From: Ktedonobacteria bacterium
GTDB taxonomy: Bacteria; Chloroflexota; Ktedonobacteria; Ktedonobacterales; JACDGC01
Direction of reading: 5' to 3'
Length of the DNA: 46,834 nucleotides
NCBI GenBank assembly: GCA_027459785.1
Contig: DAIDGU010000040.1
Location: forward strand, 1 to 46,834
Shown here: in pieces, positions 17,072 to 24,574 of the stretch
Layout: every line of letters starts with the position of its first letter
Position numbering within the stretch: position 1 is the stretch's first letter
Made by a program: the position numbers and the translations under genes
Notes under the pieces: model-generated
Databases searched by the model: none
Told to the model about the DNA's origin: nothing
Seen by the model: the letters and a program-made list of their open reading frames with translations, nothing else

Positions 17072-17119
17072 GGAAATGCGTGGCAGTGCTGTTTGCTGCC
17101 ACCCTAGGAGCAAGCACGT

Positions 17120-17677
17120 ATGGCGCAAGAACCCCCGCGCAAGCAACCATCTCCCCAGGACGACCAGAACCAGCAAAATCAGCCGTTGCGCCGGCGGATC
17201 GGTCAGGCATGGCGCGCGTTGGTGGACGAACGCATTCGGGCGGCGGAAGAGCGTGGCGACTTCGCTAACCTGCCTGGTGCCGGCAAACCGCTCGTGATCG
17301 AATCGAATCCCCAGGCGGGCGATCAGGCGTTGGCCTATAGCTTGATGAAGCAGAATAATGTTGTCCCGCGCGAGATCGAACTGGGTAATGAGGTCGATGC
17401 GCAATTGGCCCAGGCCGCGAAGGTCATGGCCGATCTGCGCGCCAAGCGCGATCAGATCCTGCGCCGCCGCATCCCCTCGCTCTCCGAAAAGCAGGCGTAT
17501 AACCTCCTGCGCGCCAAAGCTGCCGCGCGGTACACCGCCCTGGTGCGCGACGCGCGTAGCAAAGGGTTGACGCTCAACATCATCGCGCCCGCCGCCCTGC
17601 ACCGCCCCCTGGTGGACGCCACCGCCCTCATCGCCGCCTTCGAGGCCGAGTTCCCCCCGGAACCTGAGACCGTCTGA
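17120..17677 (+). CDS. DUF1992 / DnaJ-C28-like conserved protein
   Basis: This is a small cytoplasmic protein of the DUF1992 family, found in bacteria and, as DNAJC28, in eukaryotes. No enzymatic role is established. The family core is clear: LVDERIRAAEERGDFANLPGAGKPL (about 35-58), followed by a helical region with Arg/Lys-rich segments (MADLRAKRDQILRRRIPSLSEKQAYNLLRAKAAARY). The first 25 residues are polar and Gln-rich. It has its own extended -10 promoter. Confidence 0.85.
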   Translation: MAQEPPRKQPSPQDDQNQQNQPLRRRIGQAWRALVDERIRAAEERGDFANLPGAGKPLVIESNPQAGDQALAYSLMKQNNVVPREIELGNEVDAQLAQAAKVMADLRAKRDQILRRRIPSLSEKQAYNLLRAKAAARYTALVRDARSKGLTLNIIAPAALHRPLVDATALIAAFEAEFPPEPETV

Positions 17678-17831
17678 CGCCAGCAGTGGATTAGGCATCG
17701 CGTATGCGGCATGTCAGGAGGCGGCTGTCCGCAGCGGCCTGTGGTGTCAGGAATTGTTTGATGGGACTATCGGGTAGAAACCTGACAAAGAAATCGGGCC
17801 TGCCACTCTAGCGGTTCTGTGGCGGGGTGGG

Positions 17832-17837
17832 TATACT
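17832..17837 (+). promoter_or_regulatory. Candidate -10 box of the cupredoxin genes
   Basis: TATACT lies four bases before the palindrome at 17841-17858. No good -35 box is seen 16-18 nt upstream, which fits an activated or weak promoter. Confidence 0.45.
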
Positions 17838-17840
17838 GTA

Positions 17841-17858
17841 GTATGGAGTGTTCCATAC
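17841..17858. promoter_or_regulatory. 7-4-7 palindrome at the cupredoxin promoter
   Basis: Perfect arms GTATGGA (17841-17847) and TCCATAC (17852-17858) are separated by GTGT. The site sits where transcription from the TATACT box would start. A sister palindrome (GTATGAT/ATCATAC, also 4-nt centre) overlaps the exporter promoter at 19449-19466. Both fit GTATGRW-N4-WYCATAC, suggesting one dimeric regulator. Confidence 0.65.
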
Positions 17859-17929
17859 ATGCGATTTCTCGCAGTGTCACCATATTCCGTCCTTATTCTT
17901 AGGGCGTGATCTAAGGACAGCAGATACCG

Positions 17930-18301
17930 ATGAAACGATTTGGGATCGCAGCGCTGGTGGTGCTGGCGCTCTTCGCGGCAGGGTGCAGCCGCACCAAGAT
18001 TATCCCGCAGGATCAGGCGCACATGGGCGGCGATAACTTCGTGCAGACAGCGGTGAAAGTGGCGGCGGGTAAGCCGGTTAAGTTCATCGATGATGCCGGC
18101 GGCGCACCACACGTGCTCGTCATCGGCACCAATGGCACCTGGCAGGCGAATGGGAATGCACCTGCGCAGTTGAATAATAACACCGGCCTCAACATCTCAC
18201 CAGGCAATGAGATCGATGTGGTTTTCCCGACAGCCGGGACGTATACCGTGACGTGCAAGGTCCATCCGGCCATGCTCCTGACGGTGACAGTGACTCCCTG
18301 A
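17930..18301 (+). CDS. Cupredoxin-domain lipoprotein (blue copper), first copy
   Basis: A 123-residue exported lipoprotein with lipobox FAAGC (Cys19) and one plastocyanin-like domain. The type-1 copper ligands are visible: H61 in APHVLV and C109, H112, M115 in TCKVHPAM. Such proteins carry single electrons outside the membrane or hold copper. A paralogue with ligands at the same four positions follows 101 nt downstream. No oxidase or cytochrome gene is adjacent, so the redox partner is unknown. The ribosome-binding site is weak. Confidence 0.85.
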   Translation: MKRFGIAALVVLALFAAGCSRTKIIPQDQAHMGGDNFVQTAVKVAAGKPVKFIDDAGGAPHVLVIGTNGTWQANGNAPAQLNNNTGLNISPGNEIDVVFPTAGTYTVTCKVHPAMLLTVTVTP

Positions 18302-18402
18302 TGTCGGGTAAATTCCTGATGCCAATCGGCGCAGGATCGCGTTACCATCTGTAATGGTTACACCGTCGTAGCCATTGATAGAGAAAGGAACCTTTTGCAG
18401 CC

Positions 18403-18774
18403 ATGAAACGTTTGGCAGCAACGTTATTGACCGGCATCGTTTTGATGCTGGCCGCCTGTGGAGGCGGGAGCGCAAGCGCCGGCCCACCGACCTTGACGAT
18501 GAGCGGCTCGAACTTCACTGGCAACACCAGCCTGACCATCAAGGCCGGCCAGGCAGTGACGTTCAAAGATGAAAGCGGCTCGCATATCATCTCGACCGGC
18601 CACAACCAATTGTACACCGCCGAGACGGGCGCGCCCGCTGCGCTCGATACGTCAACCGGCGTGACCTTCACGCCCGGCATGACGCAGTCGTACACCTTCA
18701 ACACACCCGGCACGTACCAAATCACCTGTCAGGTACATTCAGGCATGAATGCCACCATCACGGTGACGAAGTAA
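18403..18774 (+). CDS. Cupredoxin-domain lipoprotein (blue copper), second copy
   Basis: A paralogue of the preceding gene, also 123 residues, with lipobox LAAC (Cys19) and a small Gly/Ser linker. The copper ligands are H61 (GSHIIS) and C109, H112, M115 (TCQVHSGM). The two proteins share layout but have diverged clearly between the ligands, so this is an old tandem duplication. AAAGGAA lies about 9-15 nt before the ATG. The 101-nt gap contains an imperfect inverted repeat (ACCAT/ATGGT near 18345) but no clear promoter, so co-transcription is likely. Confidence 0.85.
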   Translation: MKRLAATLLTGIVLMLAACGGGSASAGPPTLTMSGSNFTGNTSLTIKAGQAVTFKDESGSHIISTGHNQLYTAETGAPAALDTSTGVTFTPGMTQSYTFNTPGTYQITCQVHSGMNATITVTK

Positions 18775-19052
18775 GCGCCCCCAGGCAGGATGCGTGCGAT
18801 CGGTAGGAATTTTCCTGGCGGTCTCACGCATCGGCAGAAAACCAGCACACCGCCGTTACTCCGGCTGTTGTGTTTCGTATGTACAAGCGTGGAGGGAAAC
18901 GCTTTCCGCCCTCTCACACGCCAATCAACGGGAAAGTGGTTCGGGCGCACTACGCGGCGCACGCCGCGTTAAAGATAGATTGATCCAACGCACATCTTGT
19001 TACTGCGGAGACGAAACTCATTCACGAGGATTTCGCAGAGGTGGAGACAACG

Positions 19053-19253
19053 ATGCCAACGCAGCAGATCGACCAAAAGCTGACCCGCGCGCTCGAATTA
19101 GTCGGCCCGATTGACCCAGAGATCGCCGAATCGTGGGCGACCCTGGAGGAGCGCATCCTCGCGCAAGCACTCGAAAACGTGGAACTGGCCGAGCAGCGCC
19201 TCCGTGAGATCCAGAATCTCGTGGGCGAGCGCGTGCTGGCCGAATGCCCCTGA
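19053..19253 (+). CDS. Small hypothetical protein (66 residues)
   Basis: A short acidic, helical ORF (PTQQIDQKLTRALELVGPID, then EERILAQALENVELAEQRLR). GAGGTGGAG at 19038-19046 gives a good ribosome-binding site 6 nt before the ATG. Heptad-like Leu/Ile spacing suggests a coiled-coil helix. No family is recognised. It lies between the cupredoxins and the ABC exporter. Confidence 0.5.
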   Translation: MPTQQIDQKLTRALELVGPIDPEIAESWATLEERILAQALENVELAEQRLREIQNLVGERVLAECP

Positions 19254-19286
19254 TATCCCTGCTATCACATGCCCGCGTGCGGTGCT

Positions 19287-19307
19287 GATGAGCATGCTCT
19301 GCTCATC
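19287..19307 (+). other. Hairpin after the small ORF
   Basis: Perfect 8-bp arms GATGAGCA (19287-19294) and TGCTCATC (19300-19307) around a 5-nt loop. No U-tract follows. It may end or stabilise the small ORF transcript. Confidence 0.35.
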
Positions 19308-19425
19308 CGGCTTGTCGTGCGCCCGCGCGTATAGACCAACGCGCCCTTGCCCTGCATGCCTGCCCCGCTCTGACGAAGGGTGGTCGGCATGTGTAGGACT
19401 TTGGTAGTTTTTCCCATATAACTTC

Positions 19426-19455
19426 TTGTCATTGTGGCCGGTTATGGGGTATGAT
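19426..19455 (+). promoter_or_regulatory. Promoter of the heterodimeric ABC exporter
   Basis: TTGTCA (19426-19431), an 18-nt spacer and TATGAT (19450-19455). The -10 box is buried inside the palindrome at 19449-19466, the classical arrangement for repression by steric block. Confidence 0.7.
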
Positions 19456-19466
19456 TCGTATCATAC
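19449..19466. promoter_or_regulatory. 7-4-7 palindrome overlapping the exporter -10 box
   Basis: Perfect arms GTATGAT (19449-19455) and ATCATAC (19460-19466) around TCGT. It shares length, spacing and outer GTATG/CATAC bases with the site at 17841-17858. No regulator gene lies next to either site. Confidence 0.7.
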
Positions 19467-19520
19467 AGTGTGTGTTATCGTAAGCGATCAAGGTGACGAC
19501 AAACGTCAATTGGGGAATAC

Positions 19521-21317
19521 ATGCAAGGGCTGATTTATCTGCGGCATTATCTGCGGCAACACGTAGGTGGCTTGCTGTGGGGCGGTGTGCTGATCATCGC
19601 GGCGAACGTGCTGGCGCTATCGTTGCCTTACGTCACCGGCTTGGCGGTCGATGACATCCAGGCGCACGGCAACATCAACAACACCTGGCGCTTCGCGCTG
19701 ATCCTGGTGGGGTTGGCGCTGGTGACGGGCGTGGTGCAGTTCGGCGCACGCTACGTCATCAACGCCATCTCGCGTGAGATCGAATACGAGTTGCGCAACA
19801 ACCTCTTCCGCCAGTTCCAGCGCCTGGAACTCGACTACTTCCAGCGGCGGCGGCTGGGCGATCTGGTGGCGCGCGCCATCAACGACCTCAGCGCCATCCG
19901 CATGTTCCTGGGACCGGGCATCAACAACTCGCTGAATACGGCGGCGGCGCTCATCGCCACGCTGATCGTGATGTTCCAGATCGACCGCCAGCTGATGCTC
20001 TATACCACCGTCATGCTGCCGCTGATGACCGTCACCTTTCTGATCCTGGATAAGCGCATCAGCCAGAGCTTCAAGCGCGTGCAGGATCAGTTTGGCATCG
20101 TCTCGGCCCAGGCGCAAGAAAACTTTTCCGGCATCCGCGTGGTGAAGGCGTACACGCAGGAAGCGGCGGAACTCGACGCCTTCAACAACGTCAACGGCGA
20201 ATATATGCGCCGCAGCCTGATTTACGCGCGCTTCTACTCCGTGCTGTGGCCGGCGATGTTCTTCATCTCCGGGCTGGCGGCGGTGGTGCTGCTGTGGCGC
20301 GGCGGCGTAGACGTGATCGCCGGGCGCATCCAACTGGGCCAACTGGTGCAGTTCAATATCTATCTGGTGCAGTTGACCTGGCCGATGATCGCGCTGGGCT
20401 GGGTGGTCAACCTCTTTCAGCAGGGCCAGGCGTCCCTGGTGCGCGTGCGCGAGGTGCTGGAATACGACCCCACCATCAAGGATGGCCCGCAGACGAATCC
20501 CGACGCGCGGGTAGCTGCTGGCGCGGTGACACTGCGCGGTGTGACGTTGCGCTATGCCGACAGCGCCCATGACGCGCTCAGCGACATCAACGTGGCGATC
20601 CCCGCCGGCGGCTCGCTGGGTATCGTCGGCGCGACGGGTTCGGGCAAGTCGAGCCTGGTGAACCTGCTGACGCGCACCTTCGAGGCGCAGTCGGGCGACA
20701 TCCTGATCGACGAGCAGCCGATCCGGTCGATTCCGCTGCACGAGTTGCACGCGGCGGTGGGTTATGTGCCGCAGGAGTCGTTCCTCTTCTCGACCTCCAT
20801 CGCCGACAACATCGCCTACGGCAAACCCGACGCGACAAAGGACGAACTGGAGCGCGCGGCGGAGATCGCGCAGCTGGCTAAAGATGTGGTGGACTTCCCC
20901 GACGGCATCTTCACCGTCGTCGGCGAACGCGGCGTGTCGCTTTCCGGCGGCCAAAAACAGCGCACTAGCATCGCCCGCGCCGTCGCCAAAAACCCGCAGA
21001 TCCTGATCTTGGACGACGCGCTTTCCAGCGTGGATACGAACACGGAGGCGGAGATCTTGCGCCGGCTGCACGCCTTCATGCAGGGCCGCACCTCCATCGT
21101 CATCGCGCATCGCATCTCCACCGTCAAGGATCTCGACCAGATCATCGTGCTGGACGAGGGGCGCATCGTGGAGCGCGGCACGCACGACGAATTGCTGCGC
21201 CACGGTGGCATCTACCATGCGATGTATCGGCGGCAACTGCTGGGCGAAGAATTGGGCATCGACAACGATGAAGCGCCGGCACCCACGTTCGTTCAAACAG
21301 AGATTCCGCAGGAGTGA
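19521..21317 (+). CDS. ABC exporter half-transporter, degenerate-ATPase subunit (TM287/LmrC-like)
   Basis: This is a type-IV ABC exporter subunit: six-helix membrane domain (about 1-320) and nucleotide-binding domain (about 340-580). Walker A is GATGSGKSS (about 370), signature LSGGQKQR (about 474) and Walker B ILILDDALSSVD (about 496). The residue after Walker B is Asp instead of the catalytic Glu, while its signature is canonical. This is the pattern of the non-hydrolysing subunit of heterodimers such as TM287/TM288 and LmrCD. The partner gene follows after 196 nt. Substrates of such exporters are drugs, lipids or peptides and cannot be assigned here. GGGGAA precedes the ATG. Confidence 0.92.
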   Translation: MQGLIYLRHYLRQHVGGLLWGGVLIIAANVLALSLPYVTGLAVDDIQAHGNINNTWRFALILVGLALVTGVVQFGARYVINAISREIEYELRNNLFRQFQRLELDYFQRRRLGDLVARAINDLSAIRMFLGPGINNSLNTAAALIATLIVMFQIDRQLMLYTTVMLPLMTVTFLILDKRISQSFKRVQDQFGIVSAQAQENFSGIRVVKAYTQEAAELDAFNNVNGEYMRRSLIYARFYSVLWPAMFFISGLAAVVLLWRGGVDVIAGRIQLGQLVQFNIYLVQLTWPMIALGWVVNLFQQGQASLVRVREVLEYDPTIKDGPQTNPDARVAAGAVTLRGVTLRYADSAHDALSDINVAIPAGGSLGIVGATGSGKSSLVNLLTRTFEAQSGDILIDEQPIRSIPLHELHAAVGYVPQESFLFSTSIADNIAYGKPDATKDELERAAEIAQLAKDVVDFPDGIFTVVGERGVSLSGGQKQRTSIARAVAKNPQILILDDALSSVDTNTEAEILRRLHAFMQGRTSIVIAHRISTVKDLDQIIVLDEGRIVERGTHDELLRHGGIYHAMYRRQLLGEELGIDNDEAPAPTFVQTEIPQE

Positions 21318-21325
21318 ACGGGGGG

Positions 21326-21448
21326 CGAACACGAAAGCCACGAAAGGTTCACGAAAACAACGAGGACCAGGGCGACCACAAGGGTACGCCCCTACAGACC
21401 GGGTGGCCGACGGATCACCACAGGGACGGGGGCGACCATCTGTAGGGG
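21326..21448. repeat. Composite intergenic repeat between the two exporter genes
   Basis: This contains the CACGAA-type 20-mer CGAACACGAAAGCCACGAAA (21326-21345), which is exactly the reverse complement of 40042-40061. A 34-nt block follows (21367-21400) that recurs with one change at 23532-23565. CCCCTACAGA (21389-21398) is inverted as TCTGTAGGGG (21439-21448), giving a 10-bp stem. Confidence 0.8.
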
Positions 21449-21513
21449 GCAATGCCTTGTGCTTGCCCTGCTCCTCCAGCGTCGCCGCTGAGTAGGGCGA
21501 TGAAGAGGGTTAT

Positions 21514-23331
21514 ATGGCAGTCGGAGCATCATTCTTTCAAGACGATGAGATCTTGGGCAAGGCATATGATTCGCGGATCGTGGGGCGCTTGCTACGCTTC
21601 GTGCGCCCGCACTGGAAGCTGCTGGTGGGCGCGCTGGCGTCGCTGCTGCTGATCACAGCGACGGACCTGCTGGGGCCGGCGATCACGGCGTATGCCATCA
21701 ACACGTACATCGTGCCGCTGGGCGCGACGAACCAGGCGCTGAGCATCGCGGCGCGCGAGAACGGCGTGCTGCTGTTGGCGCTGATCTATCTGGGCGCACT
21801 GGTCCTCGGCTTCGTCCTGCGCTACGTGCAGATCTATCTTTCCGCCGTCATCGGCCAGCGCGTGATGTATGACATGCGGGCGCAGATCTTCACGCACCTG
21901 CAACGCCAATCGCTGACGTTCTTCGACCACAATCCCGTGGGCCGCCTGATGACGCGCATCACGAACGACGTGGACGCGCTGAACGATCTGTTCACCAGCG
22001 GCGCGGTGCAGCTCATCGGCAACTTCGTCACGCTGGGCGGCATCATGATCGTCATGCTGGTGGTGAATTGGAAGCTGGCGCTGATCACTTTCGCCGTCAT
22101 CCCGCCGCTGGTGTGGGCGGTGTCGTTCTTCCAGAATGCCATGCGCGCGAACTTCCGCGAGGTGCGCTCGCGCATCGCGCGCATCAATGCCAACCTGGCC
22201 GAGGCCATCGCCGGCATCCAGATCATCCAGATCTTCAACCGGCAGGAGCAGAGTTTTCGGTCACTGGACGGGTTGAACCGCGACTATACCAATGCGCAGA
22301 AGCGTTCGCTCTTTTTCTTCGCGCTGTTTTTTCCCGTGGTGACGGTCTTTTCCAGCGTGGCAACGGCGCTGGTGATCTGGTTCGGCGGCGGCAGCATCGT
22401 GCAGAGCGCGCTGGACCTGGGGACGCTGGTACTCTTCATCCAATACGTCAACCGCTTCTTCGTGCCGATCCAGGATCTGGCCGACAAATATATCGTGCTG
22501 CAAACGGCGATGGCGAGTTCCGAGCGCATCTTCGGCGTGCTGGATTCGCCGATTGCGGTGGACGATCCGCCGCAGCCGCTGAAGCTGCCGACGCCGGTGC
22601 AGGGCAAGGTGGCGTTTCAGGACGTGTGGTTCGCGTATAACGAGGGCGACTGGGTGCTGAAGGGGCTGTCTTTCGCCATCCAGCCGGGCGAAAGCGTGGC
22701 GGTGGTCGGCGCGACGGGCGCGGGCAAGACCTCGCTCATCGGCCTGCTCTCGCGCTTTTACGACGTGCAGCAGGGTGCGGTGCTGGTAGACGACATCAAC
22801 GTGCGCGACCTCAGCCAGCAAGATCTGCGCCGCCACATCGGCGCGGTGCTGCAAGATCCCTTCATCTTCTCCGGCACGGTCGCCAGCAACATCCGCCTGC
22901 ACGACGACACGATCACCGACGCGCGCGTGCGCCAGGCGGCGGAATACGTCAACGCGGCGCACTTCATCGAACAGTTGCCGGGCCAGTATGACCATGAGGT
23001 CAACGAGCGCGGCGCAGGTTTATCGGTTGGCCAGAAGCAATTGCTCGCCTTCGCGCGGGCCATCGCCTTCAACCCCGAAATCCTGCTGATCCTGGACGAA
23101 GCGACTTCCAGCGTGGATACCGAGACGGAAGCCTTGATCCAGGACGCGCTGGGCAAGCTGATGCGCGGACGCACGTCCATCATCATCGCCCACCGCCTCT
23201 CCACCATCCGCAACGTGGACCGCATCATCGTCCTGCACAAGGGGCGCATCGTCGAAGAGGGTCGCCACGAAGATCTGCTGGCCCAGCGCGGCTACTACTA
23301 CCGGCTCTACGAGCTGCAATACGCGGCGTAG
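21514..23331 (+). CDS. ABC exporter half-transporter, catalytic subunit (TM288/LmrD-like)
   Basis: This is the partner of the preceding exporter subunit, with the same membrane plus ATPase layout and an N-terminal extension (about 20 residues, AVGASFFQDDEILGKAYDS). Walker A is GATGAGKTS (about 398), Walker B LILDEATSSVDTETE with catalytic Glu (about 527), and the His switch is IIAHRLS. Its signature is LSVGQKQLL, with Val for the first Gly, as in TM288 (LSQGQ). The degenerate composite site therefore forms from the first protein's Walker motifs and this protein's LSVGQ, and the second site is fully canonical. The gene is bracketed by copies of the same intergenic repeat (21367 and 23532). Confidence 0.92.
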   Translation: MAVGASFFQDDEILGKAYDSRIVGRLLRFVRPHWKLLVGALASLLLITATDLLGPAITAYAINTYIVPLGATNQALSIAARENGVLLLALIYLGALVLGFVLRYVQIYLSAVIGQRVMYDMRAQIFTHLQRQSLTFFDHNPVGRLMTRITNDVDALNDLFTSGAVQLIGNFVTLGGIMIVMLVVNWKLALITFAVIPPLVWAVSFFQNAMRANFREVRSRIARINANLAEAIAGIQIIQIFNRQEQSFRSLDGLNRDYTNAQKRSLFFFALFFPVVTVFSSVATALVIWFGGGSIVQSALDLGTLVLFIQYVNRFFVPIQDLADKYIVLQTAMASSERIFGVLDSPIAVDDPPQPLKLPTPVQGKVAFQDVWFAYNEGDWVLKGLSFAIQPGESVAVVGATGAGKTSLIGLLSRFYDVQQGAVLVDDINVRDLSQQDLRRHIGAVLQDPFIFSGTVASNIRLHDDTITDARVRQAAEYVNAAHFIEQLPGQYDHEVNERGAGLSVGQKQLLAFARAIAFNPEILLILDEATSSVDTETEALIQDALGKLMRGRTSIIIAHRLSTIRNVDRIIVLHKGRIVEEGRHEDLLAQRGYYYRLYELQYAA

Positions 23332-23814
23332 GCTGGGAATAAGGGAGAGCAGGACGAGACACGAAGGCCACGAAGAGTTGGAAGGAACACGAAGAGTTTT
23401 TCCCAAAGCGAGGCCAGAAAGGAACAGTGTGATCATGTGTGGCGCAGAGACGGCCACGAAAGAGCGGCTGGCAACAGGATCGTGAAGGACCAGAGCGACC
23501 ACACACTGGATGGCACAAGGGTCGTTGGAGACCAGGGCGACCGCAAGGGTACGCCCCTACAGACCCTTTGACAGCGAGATCGTGGGGCGGACATTGATCA
23601 GCGTGGGGCGGACATTCCTGTCCGCCAGTCTCATCATTTTAAATAGCAACGTTTATCGCTGGCACAGATGAGGAGATGGGAATAATATGAATTTTCCAAA
23701 TGGTTTTATAAATTTCTAGACTCCACCGGTAGCCCGTGAGGGCGTCTTTAGCGAGCGAGGCGGCTTCAGCCTCTCGCGGCTCCCATAATCAGCGCGGTGG
23801 CGCATGTCCTATGC
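23332..23814. repeat. Gene-free stretch with three repeat families
   Basis: A CACGAA-family copy lies at 23358-23375 with degenerate echoes to about 23470. A near-identical copy of the 34-nt CCAGGGCGACC...CAGACC block lies at 23532-23565. Family A appears as a half-unit (GTGGGGCGGACATT, 23582-23595) and a full hairpin GGCGGACA-TTCC-TGTCCGCC (23607-23626). No gene or RNA is seen; the part from 23630 to 23720 is AT-rich. Confidence 0.75.
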
Positions 23815-23820
23815 TATACT
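23812..23820 (+). promoter_or_regulatory. Possible extended -10 promoter of the Uma2-like gene
   Basis: TGC followed by TATACT (23815-23820) forms an extended -10 element about 120 nt before the start. No -35 box is evident. Confidence 0.4.
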
Positions 23821-23939
23821 GAAGCGCATACCAGGCGGCATCATCGCCTTTGCAATACATACGAAGCGTAACTGGACTGCACAGGCAGGCAATACGTGTC
23901 CGCCGTTATTCACACTGATCATAGCAGAGGAGGCACCTT

Positions 23940-24500
23940 ATGGCCGCTTTGCCGCAACCCGACTGGCACATCACCGCGGAAGAGTTCGCCGCACTGCGCC
24001 GCGACGACTTGCGCATGGAGTTGATCAAGGGAGAGATTGTAACGATGCCCGCCGCCTTCACGGATCATGGCCGTACCGCGGCCCGCTTACACATTATTGT
24101 CGGCCAATTCATCATGAATAACCAACTGGGCGAGACGTTCACGGCGGAAACGGGCTTCCTCATCGCGCGCAAACCTGACACCGTGCGCGCGCCGGACTTC
24201 GCGTTCATCCAGGCGAACCGAGTGACGCCCGCCGCTGTCGCCTCATCCTGGGGACAGGTGATGCCGGATCTGGTGGCAGAGGTCGTTTCCTCCAGCGACC
24301 GGGCGAATGAGATTGAGCAGAAGGTGCAGATGTGGCTGGGCGTGGGGGTGCGGCTGGTGTGGGTGGTGTGGCCACAGACGCGCGTCATCCAGGTCTACGA
24401 GCCGCCCGCGCCGGTGCTGGCGTTGGACGACACAGCAACGCTTACCGGGGGGATGGTCTTGCCCGGCTTCGCCACGCCCGTCGCCCGCATCTTCGGCTAG
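23940..24500 (+). CDS. Uma2-family (DUF820) PD-(D/E)XK putative endonuclease
   Basis: A 186-residue protein of the Uma2 family, abundant in cyanobacteria, Chloroflexota and similar bacteria. The restriction-endonuclease-like fold shows as RMELIKGEIV (about 24-34), RAPDFAFI with the core Asp (about 84-91) and LVAEVVSSSDR (about 106-116), then KVQMWLGVGVRLVWVVWPQTRVIQVYEP, all typical. These match the E...PD...ExV pattern of the active site. The biological role of Uma2 proteins is not established. GAGGAGG lies just upstream of the ATG. Confidence 0.88.
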   Translation: MAALPQPDWHITAEEFAALRRDDLRMELIKGEIVTMPAAFTDHGRTAARLHIIVGQFIMNNQLGETFTAETGFLIARKPDTVRAPDFAFIQANRVTPAAVASSWGQVMPDLVAEVVSSSDRANEIEQKVQMWLGVGVRLVWVVWPQTRVIQVYEPPAPVLALDDTATLTGGMVLPGFATPVARIFG

Positions 24501-24529
24501 TGCGGTTTGTGGGCAATGCGTGCCGCACT
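24499..24529 (+). other. Hairpin at the end of the Uma2-like gene
   Basis: AGTGCGG (24499-24505) and CCGCACT (24523-24529) pair around a 17-nt loop and overlap the stop codon. There is no U-tract, so it may be a weak or rho-assisted end. Confidence 0.3.
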
Positions 24530-24574
24530 GGCGCACAGGAGCATGGGAGTTGACATTTGACGGGAGCAAACACG

